Below, piece after piece: positions 8,853-17,478 of a stretch of DNA of 64,000 bases. The position numbers were made by a program, and so were the translations under genes. The notes under the pieces were generated by a model. The model ran no database searches, was not told the origin of the DNA, and worked only from the letters and a program-made list of their open reading frames with translations. The first letter of the stretch is position 1. Each line of letters begins with the position of its first letter. Source of the DNA: JAKAGE01 sp035541415 (GTDB lineage: Bacteria; Patescibacteriota; Minisyncoccia; UBA6257; 2-01-FULL-56-20); NCBI GenBank assembly GCA_035541415.1, contig DATKNI010000030.1, positions 1 through 64,000 on the forward strand. The letters are read 5' to 3'.

Positions 8853-9500
8853 ATGCAAGAAGATCGCACCTATAAACAGCTCGCTGCCATCATCATCGCC
8901 GTTGTGATCCTCGGCTTTGCATACTACGGATCGTATCTTCCGATGCGCAAAGCGCAGGCGTTCATCTCAACGCTCCAAGGGCTGCAGACGAGCCCCGCGA
9001 CATCCCTTCAGGATCTCGAAACCCGCGTGAGCGGCCCGCTCAACAAAACGTCTCCGATCGGCCAGGAGGAAATCGTCCGCAACCTCGCAAACAGCGTCCT
9101 CTCGTTCGTCCAGCAAGCAGGCACCACGACCTCGACCCAGCAGCTCGTTCAATTTCTCGACAACTACTACGATCCGATCTTGAACCGCGGCAAAGGCATG
9201 AGCTTTGGCCAGGACCTTTATCTTGAAGGCGCCGTGAACGAAGTTGCGTTTGTACAGACCGGAGGCTCCCAATATTTGAAAGACGCGCAGCACTGGTACG
9301 AATTGGGCGAACAGCTTGGCCCGAACCGCCCGCAGCCGCTCTACGGTCTCTTTGACGTCTATCGCGCCGAAAACAATGTGACGGGCACGATTGCGGTGGC
9401 AAACAAGATTCTCACGAACTGGCCCGGCGATACCCGCATCGAAACAAGCCTCGTGCAGTTCCTGCAATCGACAACGCCGACGTCCACGAAAAAGAAATAG
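8853..9500 (+). CDS. Membrane-anchored protein of unknown function, partner of the Wzy_C protein
   Basis: A 215-residue protein with one N-terminal transmembrane helix (about residues 9-26) and a soluble, helical extracytoplasmic domain. The segment around DAQHWYELGEQLGPNRPQPLYGL resembles a TPR-type helix pair but the match is weak. The tail is Thr/Ser/Lys-rich. It begins 6 nt after the Wzy_C gene and is almost certainly cotranscribed with it, so an accessory role in polymerisation or ligation is a reasonable guess. I do not recognise a named family. Confidence 0.7.
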   Translation: MQEDRTYKQLAAIIIAVVILGFAYYGSYLPMRKAQAFISTLQGLQTSPATSLQDLETRVSGPLNKTSPIGQEEIVRNLANSVLSFVQQAGTTTSTQQLVQFLDNYYDPILNRGKGMSFGQDLYLEGAVNEVAFVQTGGSQYLKDAQHWYELGEQLGPNRPQPLYGLFDVYRAENNVTGTIAVANKILTNWPGDTRIETSLVQFLQSTTPTSTKKK

Positions 9501-9513
9501 TTTGCCCTAACGA

Positions 9514-10509
9514 ATGGCTCCGGGACAAAAAACAGCAATGGTGTTCGGCGCCGGCGGCTTTATCGGCGCTCACCTGGTCCGCCGCCTCAAGCGGGAAGGC
9601 TATTGGGTGCGCGGCGCCGATTGGAAAGAGCCGGGATTCAGCAAAACGGAAGCCGACGAATTCATGGTCGGCGACCTTTCTGATCCGGACGTGATCAGGC
9701 AAACGTTCGACCGTCCTTTTGACGAACTGTACCAGCTGGCTGCCGACATGGGCGGCGCTGGTTTTGTTTTTACCGGCGATCACGACTCCGAAATCATGAC
9801 GACGTCGGCTGGCATCAATGTGAATGTGGTGAAGTACGGCATCGCGCAGGGAAAAGGGCCAATCAAAAAAATATTTTATTCGTCTTCCGCGTGCATGTAT
9901 CCTGCCTATAATCAGGAAGACCCGAATAATCCAAAGTGCTCTGAGGAATCCGCCTATCCTGCGGCTCCCGACAGTGAATACGGCTGGGAAAAATTATTCA
10001 GCGAACGGTTGTATCTTGCCGCGCATCGGAACTTCGGCACCGAAATCCGCATCGCGCGGTTCCACAATATTTTCGGTCCCGAAGGGACGTGGAACAGCGG
10101 CCGCGAGAAAGCGCCCGCGGCAATGTGCCGCAAAGTTGCGGAGACTCCCGACGGAGGCGAAATCGAAATGTGGGGCGACGGCAAACAGACCCGTTCGTTT
10201 TTGTATATCGACGAATGTCTTGAAGGCGTGAGCCGCCTAATGAAGTCTGGTTTTACGGGGCCGGTGAATATCGGTTCGGAGGAAATGGTCACGATCAACC
10301 AGCTCGCCGAAATGGTGATGAAGATCGGCCGCAAAAAACTTTCTATAAAACATATTCCCGGGCCGCTCGGCGTGCGCGGGCGCAATTCCGATAACCGCCT
10401 CATCAAAGAAAAGCTCGGCTGGGCGCCGAGCACCAAGCTCGAAGACGGGCTCCGCAAGACCTACGAGTGGGTTTACGCGCAGGCGAAAGCCGCAGGAACG
10501 GCAAAATAA
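9514..10509 (+). CDS. GDP-mannose 3,5-epimerase
   Basis: A 331-residue extended SDR enzyme that converts GDP-D-mannose to GDP-L-galactose (or GDP-L-gulose) by double epimerisation. The Rossmann motif GAGGFIG is at residues 12-18. The active-site Cys sits in SSACMYP (Cys127), the Tyr/Lys pair is Y156-x3-K160, and the second acid/base Lys is in GREKAPAA (Lys199). The C-terminal half (FHNIFGPEGTW, TRSFLYIDEC, HIPGPLGVRGRNSDN) is very close to plant GME proteins. It abuts the next gene, a GT11 transferase, with no gap, which suggests its product is a donor for that transferase. Confidence 0.9.
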   Translation: MAPGQKTAMVFGAGGFIGAHLVRRLKREGYWVRGADWKEPGFSKTEADEFMVGDLSDPDVIRQTFDRPFDELYQLAADMGGAGFVFTGDHDSEIMTTSAGINVNVVKYGIAQGKGPIKKIFYSSSACMYPAYNQEDPNNPKCSEESAYPAAPDSEYGWEKLFSERLYLAAHRNFGTEIRIARFHNIFGPEGTWNSGREKAPAAMCRKVAETPDGGEIEMWGDGKQTRSFLYIDECLEGVSRLMKSGFTGPVNIGSEEMVTINQLAEMVMKIGRKKLSIKHIPGPLGVRGRNSDNRLIKEKLGWAPSTKLEDGLRKTYEWVYAQAKAAGTAK

Positions 10510-11412
10510 ATGATCACAACGTTTTTCCGCGGCGGCCTCGGCAACCAGATGTTCCAGTACGCAGCGGGCCTCGCGCTTGCCAAACGGAACGGCGCCGATT
10601 TTTTTTGCGATATCACGCATATAAACGACCGTTTTCCGCGCCGAAATTTTACGTATCGCACATTCGACCTGCCGAAAGTTTTTTCGATTGAACCGCGCTA
10701 CACGGCGCTTTCAAAACTTTCCCAGGCGCTTCCGATCCCGGGCGTATGGCTCGGCATCGATTTGCTTTTTATGAATATCCGCGAGGAGTTCCATCAGCTC
10801 GAAATTATTTACGAAGACAAGCGATTGGAATTTGATCCTGCGGTTCTTGCCGCAAAAGGCAACGTGATGCTTTACGGCCGTTGGGAAAATGAAAAATATT
10901 TTAAGGATACCGAAGCCGACGTGCGCCAGGCGTTCCGGTTCCGCAATCTTTTAACGGGTGAAGCGTCGCTCGTCGCAAAACAGATCGAGTCGTCGAATTC
11001 CGTTTCCATCCACGTGCGACGCGGCGATTACGCCGCATTCAAAAATGTCCAGCAGACGATGGGGGAGACGAATATCAATTATTATCACGATGCGTTGCGC
11101 CACATGGCGTCGCGCGTGCAAAATCCGCGATTCTTTGTTTTCTCAGACGACGTCGAGTGGTGCAAAAAGAATCTGCCCCAGGAATTTTCGTATACCTTCG
11201 CCGAACCGACGAGCGCGGGGCCGCATGCGGCATTCCACCTCGAGCTCATGTCGCGCTGCAAGCACAACATCATCGCAAACAGCACGTTCAGCTGGTGGGG
11301 CGCATGGCTCAATGCCAATCCCGGCAAAATGGTGATTGCGCCAAAGCGCTGGTATGCAGATCCGGCGCTCGCGGGGAGCGACATTGTTCCTGTGGGGTGG
11401 GAGCGGCTGTAA
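10510..11412 (+). CDS. GT11 family alpha-1,2-fucosyl/galactosyl-type transferase
   Basis: A 300-residue glycosyltransferase of CAZy family GT11, which transfers L-fucose from GDP-L-fucose with inversion. Family motifs visible are GGLGNQMFQYA at the N-terminus, the donor-binding HVRRGDY near residue 164 and NSTFSWWGAWLN near 257. The start ATG directly follows the TAA of the GDP-mannose 3,5-epimerase. Because GDP-L-galactose resembles GDP-L-fucose, an L-galactosyl activity is possible (inference from the neighbour). No signal peptide is seen, consistent with action on lipid-linked intermediates at the cytosolic face. Confidence 0.88.
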   Translation: MITTFFRGGLGNQMFQYAAGLALAKRNGADFFCDITHINDRFPRRNFTYRTFDLPKVFSIEPRYTALSKLSQALPIPGVWLGIDLLFMNIREEFHQLEIIYEDKRLEFDPAVLAAKGNVMLYGRWENEKYFKDTEADVRQAFRFRNLLTGEASLVAKQIESSNSVSIHVRRGDYAAFKNVQQTMGETNINYYHDALRHMASRVQNPRFFVFSDDVEWCKKNLPQEFSYTFAEPTSAGPHAAFHLELMSRCKHNIIANSTFSWWGAWLNANPGKMVIAPKRWYADPALAGSDIVPVGWERL

Positions 11413-11483
11413 TTGAAATTCCTGCGCCGTTTCTTTTGGGGCTGGATTAAATTATAAAAAACCAATATTATTGGTTGGTACCT

Positions 11484-12542
11484 ATGGCCAAAGAACCACG
11501 GAAAAAGGCAATCATTACGGGTATTACCGGGCAGGATGGGTCATATCTTGCCGACTTCCTTCTTTCAAAAGGCTACGAAGTGCACGGCATCGTCCGCCGC
11601 GCTTCGACCATGAATCGTGAGCGCATCCAGCATCTCCACCACGACCCGCACGCGTCGCGTTCGATAACGCTCCACTACGGTGATCTCGCTGACGCGAACA
11701 CGATCCGCCGCCTCCTGTACGAAGTGGAACCGGACGAAATTTATCATTTGGGCGCGCAATCGCATGTGCGCGTGTCGTTCGATGTCCCTGAATATACGGC
11801 GAACATCACCGGCCTCGGTACGCTCCGCATTTTGGAAGCCATCAAAGATTACGAAAAAGATACCGGCAAGAAAGTCCGCTTCTACCAGGCATCGAGTTCC
11901 GAAATGTTCGGCGCCGCTCCGCCGCCGCAAAACGAAGAGACAAAGTTTTACCCGCGCAGCCCGTACGGCGCCGCGAAAGTTTTTGCCTATGATATGACCC
12001 GCAATTACCGCGAGGCGTACGGCATCTATGCGGTCAACGGGATCCTTTTCAACCACGAGAGCCCGCGCCGCGGTGAAGCATTCGTGACCCGCAAGATCGC
12101 GATCGGCGTTGCAAAAATTGCCGCCGGCCTCGAAAAGAAACTCTACCTCGGCAATCTCGAAGCGCGCCGCGACTGGGGATATGCGCCGGAATATGTTGAG
12201 GCCATGTGGATTATGCTCCAACAGCCGGAACCCGATGATTACGTGATTGGCACGGGCCAGTCATATAAGGTGCAGGATTACGTCAATCGTGCATTCGAAG
12301 TGGCGGGCCTCGGCGACCCAAAGCAGTACATCGGCATTGATGAACGCTATTACCGCCCGACTGAGGTCCGCTATCTTTTGGCAGACGCAACCAAAGCGAA
12401 AGAAAAATTGGGATGGCAGGCGGTAACCACATTCGATAATCTGGTGAAGATTATGGTGCGCGCCGAACTCCGCCGCCATGGCCAGCATGAACGCGCCGAA
12501 AAGATCATTGTGGAAAATCCGGTAACGTGGGTGAACGAATAA
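11484..12542 (+). CDS. gmd: GDP-mannose 4,6-dehydratase (or GDP-heptose 4,6-dehydratase)
   Basis: A 352-residue extended SDR that makes a GDP-4-keto-6-deoxy sugar. The sequence shows ITGITGQDGSYL (NADP-binding), VRRAS, the catalytic SSEMFG with downstream SPYGAAK (Tyr-x3-Lys), and FNHESPRRGEAFVTRKI, all classic Gmd motifs. ATG 11484 is chosen because the in-frame TTG three codons earlier adds nothing conserved. With the GDP-heptose set encoded downstream, the substrate may be GDP-D-glycero-D-manno-heptose, as for the Gmd-like DmhA/WcbK enzymes; sequence alone does not decide. It is followed 2 nt later by another SDR gene. Confidence 0.92.
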   Translation: MAKEPRKKAIITGITGQDGSYLADFLLSKGYEVHGIVRRASTMNRERIQHLHHDPHASRSITLHYGDLADANTIRRLLYEVEPDEIYHLGAQSHVRVSFDVPEYTANITGLGTLRILEAIKDYEKDTGKKVRFYQASSSEMFGAAPPPQNEETKFYPRSPYGAAKVFAYDMTRNYREAYGIYAVNGILFNHESPRRGEAFVTRKIAIGVAKIAAGLEKKLYLGNLEARRDWGYAPEYVEAMWIMLQQPEPDDYVIGTGQSYKVQDYVNRAFEVAGLGDPKQYIGIDERYYRPTEVRYLLADATKAKEKLGWQAVTTFDNLVKIMVRAELRRHGQHERAEKIIVENPVTWVNE

Positions 12543-12544
12543 TT

Positions 12545-13477
12545 ATGAAAATATTCCTTTCCGGCGGATCGGGCCATTTGGGAAGCGTGCTCGTGCCGCG
12601 TTTGCGGGCGGCAGGGCACGAAGTATCTGCCCCACGGAGCAAGGAATGCGACCTCATGGTTTTTCATGAATGTCTTTCTGCAACCAAAGGATCAGACATG
12701 ATCATCCATGCCGCAGCCGTCGCCAAATCGCGCGTGGAACAGATGGCGCATCCATCGGAATCGTTCCGGCCGAACGTCTTGATGACGCTGCAGATCCTCG
12801 AAGCGGCGCGCCAAAACAAGGTAAAGAAGGTTTTGATCGTAAACTCGTTGCGGGCCTATGCCGATATGGAAGCTCCCTTTAAAGAGGAGGCCTTGCTCGA
12901 ATCAAAGGTTCCGAGCATCAAGAACAAGACGTTTGGCTATTACGGCCTTTCGAAATGGGTTTCGATCCCTGCCGGGAGGGCATACGCAGCAGAGTTCGAA
13001 GACATGAAAATCCGCGAAGTCGTTTTTTCAAATCTTTACGGCCCGAATGATAAATTTGATTTCGATCCGCCCCCGGCCGTCCCTTCATTCATAAAAAAGA
13101 TCGCCGCAGCGAAGAAGCAAGCGATGCCTGCGTTCGATGCGGGGAACAATCCGGGCGCGACGCTCGACCTTCTTTATGTCGACGACGCTGCGGAACTTAT
13201 GATGCGGGTTGTTGAAAACTTCGGCGATGGATCATTTGACATCATCAATGGCGGCGGCGGACGCTCATACGAGCTTCGCGAGGTCGCCGATACCGTCGCT
13301 GAAGCAGTGGGCTTTAGTGGTAAAATTACTTGGAGCGGCGAAATAAAAACCCCGCCGATGTTTCTTGATACGGAGAAGGCACATTCGCAATTTGACTGGA
13401 AGCCCTCAACAACTTTATCGAAAGGGATCAACAATACCGTCGAGTGGTTCAATAAAAACTATGGCAAAACAAAATAA
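12545..13477 (+). CDS. NAD(P)-dependent sugar epimerase/reductase (extended SDR)
   Basis: A 310-residue SDR with GGSGHLGSVLVPRL at the nucleotide-binding fold and the active-site pair YYGLSKW (Tyr-x3-Lys). The region VFSNLYGPNDKFDF resembles GDP-fucose-synthase-type reductases. ATG 12545 lies 2 nt after the gmd stop, so the genes are coupled. The 3' end overlaps the following PLP-enzyme gene by 17 nt. A plausible role is reduction or epimerisation of the keto sugar made by Gmd and the PLP enzyme (ColC-like); the substrate is not determined by the sequence. Confidence 0.82.
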   Translation: MKIFLSGGSGHLGSVLVPRLRAAGHEVSAPRSKECDLMVFHECLSATKGSDMIIHAAAVAKSRVEQMAHPSESFRPNVLMTLQILEAARQNKVKKVLIVNSLRAYADMEAPFKEEALLESKVPSIKNKTFGYYGLSKWVSIPAGRAYAAEFEDMKIREVVFSNLYGPNDKFDFDPPPAVPSFIKKIAAAKKQAMPAFDAGNNPGATLDLLYVDDAAELMMRVVENFGDGSFDIINGGGGRSYELREVADTVAEAVGFSGKITWSGEIKTPPMFLDTEKAHSQFDWKPSTTLSKGINNTVEWFNKNYGKTK

Positions 13478-14678
13478 AAACCCCGCCGGGCTCAAAGTGG
13501 GGGTTGGATCGCTTACGATCGGCCCGCTGGCAAAAAAATTGATCAACCAGACGCTCGATAAGAACCGATTGTCGTACGGCGATCTCACGATGGAATTTGA
13601 AAATAAGTTCGCCCAGCTCCATGGCGCCCGCTTCGGCATTTTTACGGTGAGCGGGACTTCGGCGCTCCAGGTGGCGCTGAACGCGATGAAAAATATCCAC
13701 GGATGGAAGGATGGCGACGAAGTGCTCGTTCCGGCAATCACATTCATAGCAACGTCGAATATCGTTATTTCAAATAACCTCAAGCCGGTTTTCGTCGATA
13801 TCGATCCGCGCACCTATAACATCGATCCTTCGAAGATCGAGGCAAAAATAACCAAACGGACCCGCGCGATCATTCCGGTGCATCTTTTCGGCCAACCGGC
13901 AGAGATGGACACGATCATGGCGATCGCACGCAAGCGCAAGCTCAAAGTGATTGCGGACTCCTGCGAAACGATGGATGCCCATTACAAGGGCAAGCCGCTT
14001 GGGGCGTGGGGCGATATCGTTTGCTTTTCAACCTATGTTGCCCATATTCTCATCACGGGCGTTGGCGGTCTCATGATTACCAATGATCCGCGCTATGCGA
14101 CGGCGATGCGGAGCCTCATGAATCATGGCCGCGACACCATCTATTACAATATCGACCAGGACGACAAACTGGGCAGCAAAAAAGCATTGTTTACGATGGT
14201 GAACCGCCGATTTTCGTTTATTGATGTGGGCTACAGCTATCGCCTCACCGAACTCGAAGCGGCATTGGGGCTCGAGGGCCTTCAAAAGATGAAGGCGACC
14301 GTGCGCGGCCGTAAAAAGAACGCGGCGTATTTGACGAAGGCGTTATCAAGTTTCGCCAATGACCTCCAGCTTCCTTTCACGCCAAAGGGATCTGACAACG
14401 TTTATTTTTGCCTCCCGATCGTCATCAGGAAAAATAGCAAAATAAAGAGGGAAGACCTCGTGACATTCCTCGAAGAGCGGGGCATCGAAACGCGCTACAT
14501 GATGCCGCTCTTGAGCCAGCCGGTCTACCGGAAGCTTTTTCCGGGCCTCGAAAAGAAGTATCCTGTTGCGCAATGGATTGAGAAAAACGGATTTTACATC
14601 GGCTGCCATCAGGACCTTTCCATGAAAGAGCTGCGCTACGTCGCAAGCGCATTTGAAGAATTTTTTAATAAAAAATAA
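13461..14678 (+). CDS. DegT/StrS-fold PLP enzyme with His in place of the catalytic Lys (ColD/RfbH-like sugar 3-dehydratase)
   Basis: A 405-residue fold-type I PLP enzyme. The residue that forms the Schiff base in sugar aminotransferases is normally Lys, five positions after Ser in a motif before GxGG. Here the segment is STYVAHILITGVGG, with His195 at that place. The cofactor-binding Asp is in IADSCE (Asp166). In ColD (GDP-4-keto-6-deoxymannose 3-dehydratase) and in RfbH/E1, the same Lys-to-His change converts a transaminase into a 3-dehydratase. Next to gmd this suggests a 3-deoxy or 3,6-dideoxy sugar. It lacks an obvious ferredoxin-type cysteine cluster, so it is closer to ColD than to E1. 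ATG 13461 overlaps the preceding SDR gene. Confidence 0.85.
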   Translation: MAKQNKNPAGLKVGVGSLTIGPLAKKLINQTLDKNRLSYGDLTMEFENKFAQLHGARFGIFTVSGTSALQVALNAMKNIHGWKDGDEVLVPAITFIATSNIVISNNLKPVFVDIDPRTYNIDPSKIEAKITKRTRAIIPVHLFGQPAEMDTIMAIARKRKLKVIADSCETMDAHYKGKPLGAWGDIVCFSTYVAHILITGVGGLMITNDPRYATAMRSLMNHGRDTIYYNIDQDDKLGSKKALFTMVNRRFSFIDVGYSYRLTELEAALGLEGLQKMKATVRGRKKNAAYLTKALSSFANDLQLPFTPKGSDNVYFCLPIVIRKNSKIKREDLVTFLEERGIETRYMMPLLSQPVYRKLFPGLEKKYPVAQWIEKNGFYIGCHQDLSMKELRYVASAFEEFFNKK

Positions 14679-15760
14679 TGAACGGAGGAAAACCAACGCA
14701 GATTATTGTCGTCGGCCCCGACCACCACGGCGATTGGCCGAAGGATATTTATCTCGGCATCAAGCAAGCAGGCATTGGCGCGGAGCTCATCTTCACGAAT
14801 ACCCTCGTGAAAGGGACCGACAACAATACCGACATCAGCAAGCGGGCACGGCTCGAAAAGATCAAGCAGCTTTTCAGGAACTATGCGCGCCCGGTATTCA
14901 ATTACGTGAAGAAGCGCCGCCGCTTGATGGCTGAGCGTTCGCTTTTTGACCAGGTGAATGCAGCACATCGGCCCGGAGAAAAGCTCCACGTGATGTTCAT
15001 GTGGACGCCGCCGAGCATCGAGACGCTTAAAATTCTGAAAGAGAATAAAGATATCGTCCTGTCGCTTTGGCTCGGCGAAGCGCCGATCCGCGAGCCGCTG
15101 TGGCCGGCAACATTCCCGCACTTCGACCACTTCATTTATGTCGACGAGGAGTGGTATCCGATCCTTGCGCCCGACGTCCAAAAGAAATCAGCCTACATCC
15201 CGCTTGCTTCCACGCCAGAGAAGTTTTTCCCGATAAAACCCGAAGAGAAGAACGATAAGTTCAAATGCGACATCGCCTTCGTGGGCTATTATCTCGACGA
15301 GCGCGCCGAAGTGCTTTCTGTAGTGAAGGATTATGACCTCCATATTTATGGATACCGTTGGGAAAACGGGTTTGAAAAGTTTCCGTGGCTCAAAGAAAAA
15401 TGGAAAGGGCCTCTTTCCAATGAAGATGCCAACCAGGCATTCAACGGCGCAAAGATCGAAATCGGCCGCGCCCTTTCGTTCGTCAAATTCGGGCATGTGG
15501 TTACCCAGCGCGTTTTCGACATCTCGCTTGCAGGGAATTTCCAGTTGAGCGGCTATGCTCCGAGCCTCGAAAAAATGTTCGGCGATTCCATCCCGATGTT
15601 CAATGATGCGAAAGAACTGAAAGAAAAAGTTGATTATTACTTGGCACATCCGGAAGAGCGCGAGCGGCTCGCGAAGAAGGCGCATGAAATTTGTCTTCGT
15701 GAACATACGTACGCGCATAGGGTCCAGGAGCTTATCAAAGTTTTGGGGATCACGGCGTAG
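14678..15760 (+). CDS. GT-B glycosyltransferase of the CgeB type
   Basis: A 360-residue protein resembling the CgeB/Glyco_trans_1_2 group. N-terminal half: a Rossmann-like domain (QIIVVGPDHHGDWP). C-terminal half: VTQRVFDISLAGNFQLSGYAP and a region with AHPEERERLAKKAHEI, typical of the nucleotide-sugar-binding domain and closing helices of GT-B enzymes. The start overlaps the previous stop (TAATG), so it is the last gene of the run beginning at gmd. Donor and acceptor are unknown. No transmembrane segment is visible. Confidence 0.75.
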   Translation: MNGGKPTQIIVVGPDHHGDWPKDIYLGIKQAGIGAELIFTNTLVKGTDNNTDISKRARLEKIKQLFRNYARPVFNYVKKRRRLMAERSLFDQVNAAHRPGEKLHVMFMWTPPSIETLKILKENKDIVLSLWLGEAPIREPLWPATFPHFDHFIYVDEEWYPILAPDVQKKSAYIPLASTPEKFFPIKPEEKNDKFKCDIAFVGYYLDERAEVLSVVKDYDLHIYGYRWENGFEKFPWLKEKWKGPLSNEDANQAFNGAKIEIGRALSFVKFGHVVTQRVFDISLAGNFQLSGYAPSLEKMFGDSIPMFNDAKELKEKVDYYLAHPEERERLAKKAHEICLREHTYAHRVQELIKVLGITA

Positions 15761-15770
15761 AGCGATTGTA

Positions 15771-15799
15771 TTGCAAAAAGAATATTTTTGTTGCATAAT
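15771..15799 (+). promoter_or_regulatory. Sigma70-type promoter of the cupin gene
   Basis: TTGCAA (15771-15776), a 17-nt spacer and CATAAT (15794-15799). The predicted transcript has a leader of about 30 nt with AGGAGG, unlike the leaderless pattern of most nearby genes. Confidence 0.7.
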
Positions 15800-15834
15800 A
15801 TCCCTCGGCATTAACTTCGCACGAGGAGGTTATT

Positions 15835-16272
15835 TTGGACAATCTGGAAACGCTCGTAACAACCGTTGGGCCTGCAAATACCGATTCTCGACGCATCATT
15901 TGGGAGCCGGTCAATGGCGACATGGGCAAATTCTGCCGATTGAATTTTTTCGATTGGACAGGCCAGGAAGCGCCCGGCGGTAACCATTATCACGAAAGAA
16001 ACGAAGAAGTGTTTTTCGTGACCCAAGGAGAAATCTCCAAAATGGTCATCGAGAACATCGACACCAAAGAGCGGCATCGCTGGAAGCATCTCGGCGTTGG
16101 CACCGTAATTCATATGCCGGTGCGTCACGCCCATGCACTGGTGCTTGCTCCCGGAAGCAAAATGATCGCGCTGTGCTCCCAACCGTTCGACGAGAATGAC
16201 AAGGACATGCCAGTCTACATGCTGCTCGACAAAAAAACGGGCGAAGAGATCCCGCAGGCGGTAGCCGCCTAG
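15835..16272 (+). CDS. Cupin-domain protein, TTG start
   Basis: A 145-residue single-domain cupin. The metal-binding motif 1 is GGNHYHERNEEVFFVTQG (His-x-His-x4-Glu), and a second His cluster is in HMPVRHAHALVL. The TTG at 15835 is preferred because GAGGAGG lies 8 nt upstream and no ATG fits. The unit has its own promoter and a perfect 12-bp terminator, so it is a self-contained transcription unit inside the glycan locus. Cupins in such loci are often sugar epimerases or ketoisomerases (WxcM/FdtA-like), but specific catalytic residues cannot be assigned here. It may be unrelated to glycan synthesis. Confidence 0.8.
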   Translation: MDNLETLVTTVGPANTDSRRIIWEPVNGDMGKFCRLNFFDWTGQEAPGGNHYHERNEEVFFVTQGEISKMVIENIDTKERHRWKHLGVGTVIHMPVRHAHALVLAPGSKMIALCSQPFDENDKDMPVYMLLDKKTGEEIPQAVAA

Positions 16273-16279
16273 GGACGTG

Positions 16280-16313
16280 TGCGCCATGCTTCCCAAAGCA
16301 TGGCGCATTTTTT
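16280..16313 (+). terminator. Rho-independent terminator of the cupin gene
   Basis: TGCGCCATGCTT and AAGCATGGCGCA form a perfect 12-bp stem with a 4-nt loop, followed by TTTTTT. Confidence 0.92.
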
Positions 16314-16370
16314 AACCCTTTTATCCTTTGACTTTCGGCGCAAACTGCGCCATTCTATACCTTGTATCCA

Positions 16371-16949
16371 ATGATTCACCCCTATCTCGAAGAATCAATC
16401 GCCCTCCAGAAAAAAGTATTGGAGGATAAAGCCATCGCTGCCACGTTCGATAAAATCGTGCATGCCACGCTCGCTAGCATCAAAAACGGCGGCAAGATTT
16501 TGGTTGCCGGCAACGGCGGCAGTGCTGCCGACGCACAGCACTTCGCGGCGGAATTCGTGGCAATGTACAAAATTGACCGCCGCGCCCATCCGGCGCTTGC
16601 GCTCACGACCGACACGTCGGTTTTAACCGCGGTGAGCAACGACCATCATTTTGACCGAGTTTTCGCGCGCCAGGTTGAAGCACTTGGGACAAAAGGCGAC
16701 ATCCTTTTCCTCCTCACGACAAGCGGCAATTCAAAAAATCTTTTGAACGCCGTCCATGTGGCAAAACAGCGCGGCGTGACGACGGTTGCGCTCCTTGGCA
16801 AAGGTGGCGGACCGATGAAGGGCCTCGCTGACTACGAGATCATTGTTCCTTCAGACAACGTGCCGCGCATCCAAGAGGTGCAGAAGCTCATCTTGCACAG
16901 CGTTGCAGAAGAAGTGGAGAAGCGGCATTACAACGAATATCTTTCATAG
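16371..16949 (+). CDS. gmhA: Sedoheptulose-7-phosphate isomerase
   Basis: A 192-residue SIS-domain enzyme that converts sedoheptulose 7-phosphate to D-glycero-D-manno-heptose 7-phosphate, the first step of heptose nucleotide synthesis. Motifs: GNGGSAADAQHFAAEF (sugar-phosphate binding and zinc ligands His and Glu), TTSGNSKNL, and the C-terminal helix IQEVQKLILHSV with Gln and His metal ligands as in E. coli GmhA. ATG 16371 is used rather than the in-frame TTG at 16362. The related DiaA is a possible alternative by sequence, but HddA, GmhB and HddC in the same locus favour GmhA. Confidence 0.9.
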   Translation: MIHPYLEESIALQKKVLEDKAIAATFDKIVHATLASIKNGGKILVAGNGGSAADAQHFAAEFVAMYKIDRRAHPALALTTDTSVLTAVSNDHHFDRVFARQVEALGTKGDILFLLTTSGNSKNLLNAVHVAKQRGVTTVALLGKGGGPMKGLADYEIIVPSDNVPRIQEVQKLILHSVAEEVEKRHYNEYLS

Positions 16950-16965
16950 TGATATCATTATCGAT

Positions 16966-17478
16966 ATGGAAGTCGTGAAAACCAAATTGGAAGGAGTTCT
17001 GCTCATCAAGCCGGATGTGTTTGAGGATTTTCGCGGCACGTTCACGGAAACCTATAACGAGGAAGCGTATAAAAAAATCGGGATCACGGACCACTTCACC
17101 CAGGACGACATGTCGGTTTCGGTGAAGCACGTCTTGCGCGGCATCCACATGGAACCGTCGATCGCAAAAATCATTTCGTGCGGCTATGGAAAATTATATT
17201 GCGTCGTCGTAAATTGCGACGAGAAGTCGAAAGATTTTGGAAAGTGGGATGCGTTCACGCTGACCGACCGCAATCGGTGGCAGGTGTATGTTCCGCCGAA
17301 GCATGGCATCGGACATTTGGTATTGAGCGAAATCGGCATGTTCCATTACAAGCAATCGGGATATTACGATCCGGCCGGACAAAAGAGCTATCGCCACAAC
17401 GATCCGAAGTTCAAAGTATGGTGGCCGATAAAGAATCCGATTCTTTCCCAGCGCGACGAAGAGGGTCGTTATGTCTAA
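16966..17478 (+). CDS. RmlC-like nucleotide-sugar 3,5-epimerase
   Basis: A 170-residue cupin-fold epimerase of the dTDP-4-dehydrorhamnose 3,5-epimerase family. It keeps the catalytic base His61 (in VLRGIHMEP), Lys68, the His pair KHGIGH (113, 117) and the active-site Tyr128 in FHYKQSGYY. No RmlA, RmlB or RmlD lies in the window, so dTDP-rhamnose is unlikely to be its job here. RmlC-like epimerases acting on GDP-4-keto-6-deoxy-heptose are known from Campylobacter capsule loci, which fits the GDP-heptose genes around it. It starts 16 nt after gmhA and overlaps the next gene by 8 nt. Confidence 0.85.
   Translation: MEVVKTKLEGVLLIKPDVFEDFRGTFTETYNEEAYKKIGITDHFTQDDMSVSVKHVLRGIHMEPSIAKIISCGYGKLYCVVVNCDEKSKDFGKWDAFTLTDRNRWQVYVPPKHGIGHLVLSEIGMFHYKQSGYYDPAGQKSYRHNDPKFKVWWPIKNPILSQRDEEGRYV

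Noticed and set aside
13461..14678. Ordinary sugar aminotransferase annotation for the DegT-fold gene
   Set aside because: The Schiff-base lysine is replaced by His195, so a plain aminotransferase call would mislead.
16966..17478. Assignment as RmlC of a dTDP-L-rhamnose pathway
   Set aside because: No rmlA, rmlB or rmlD is present in the window; the GDP-heptose context fits better, so no symbol was given.
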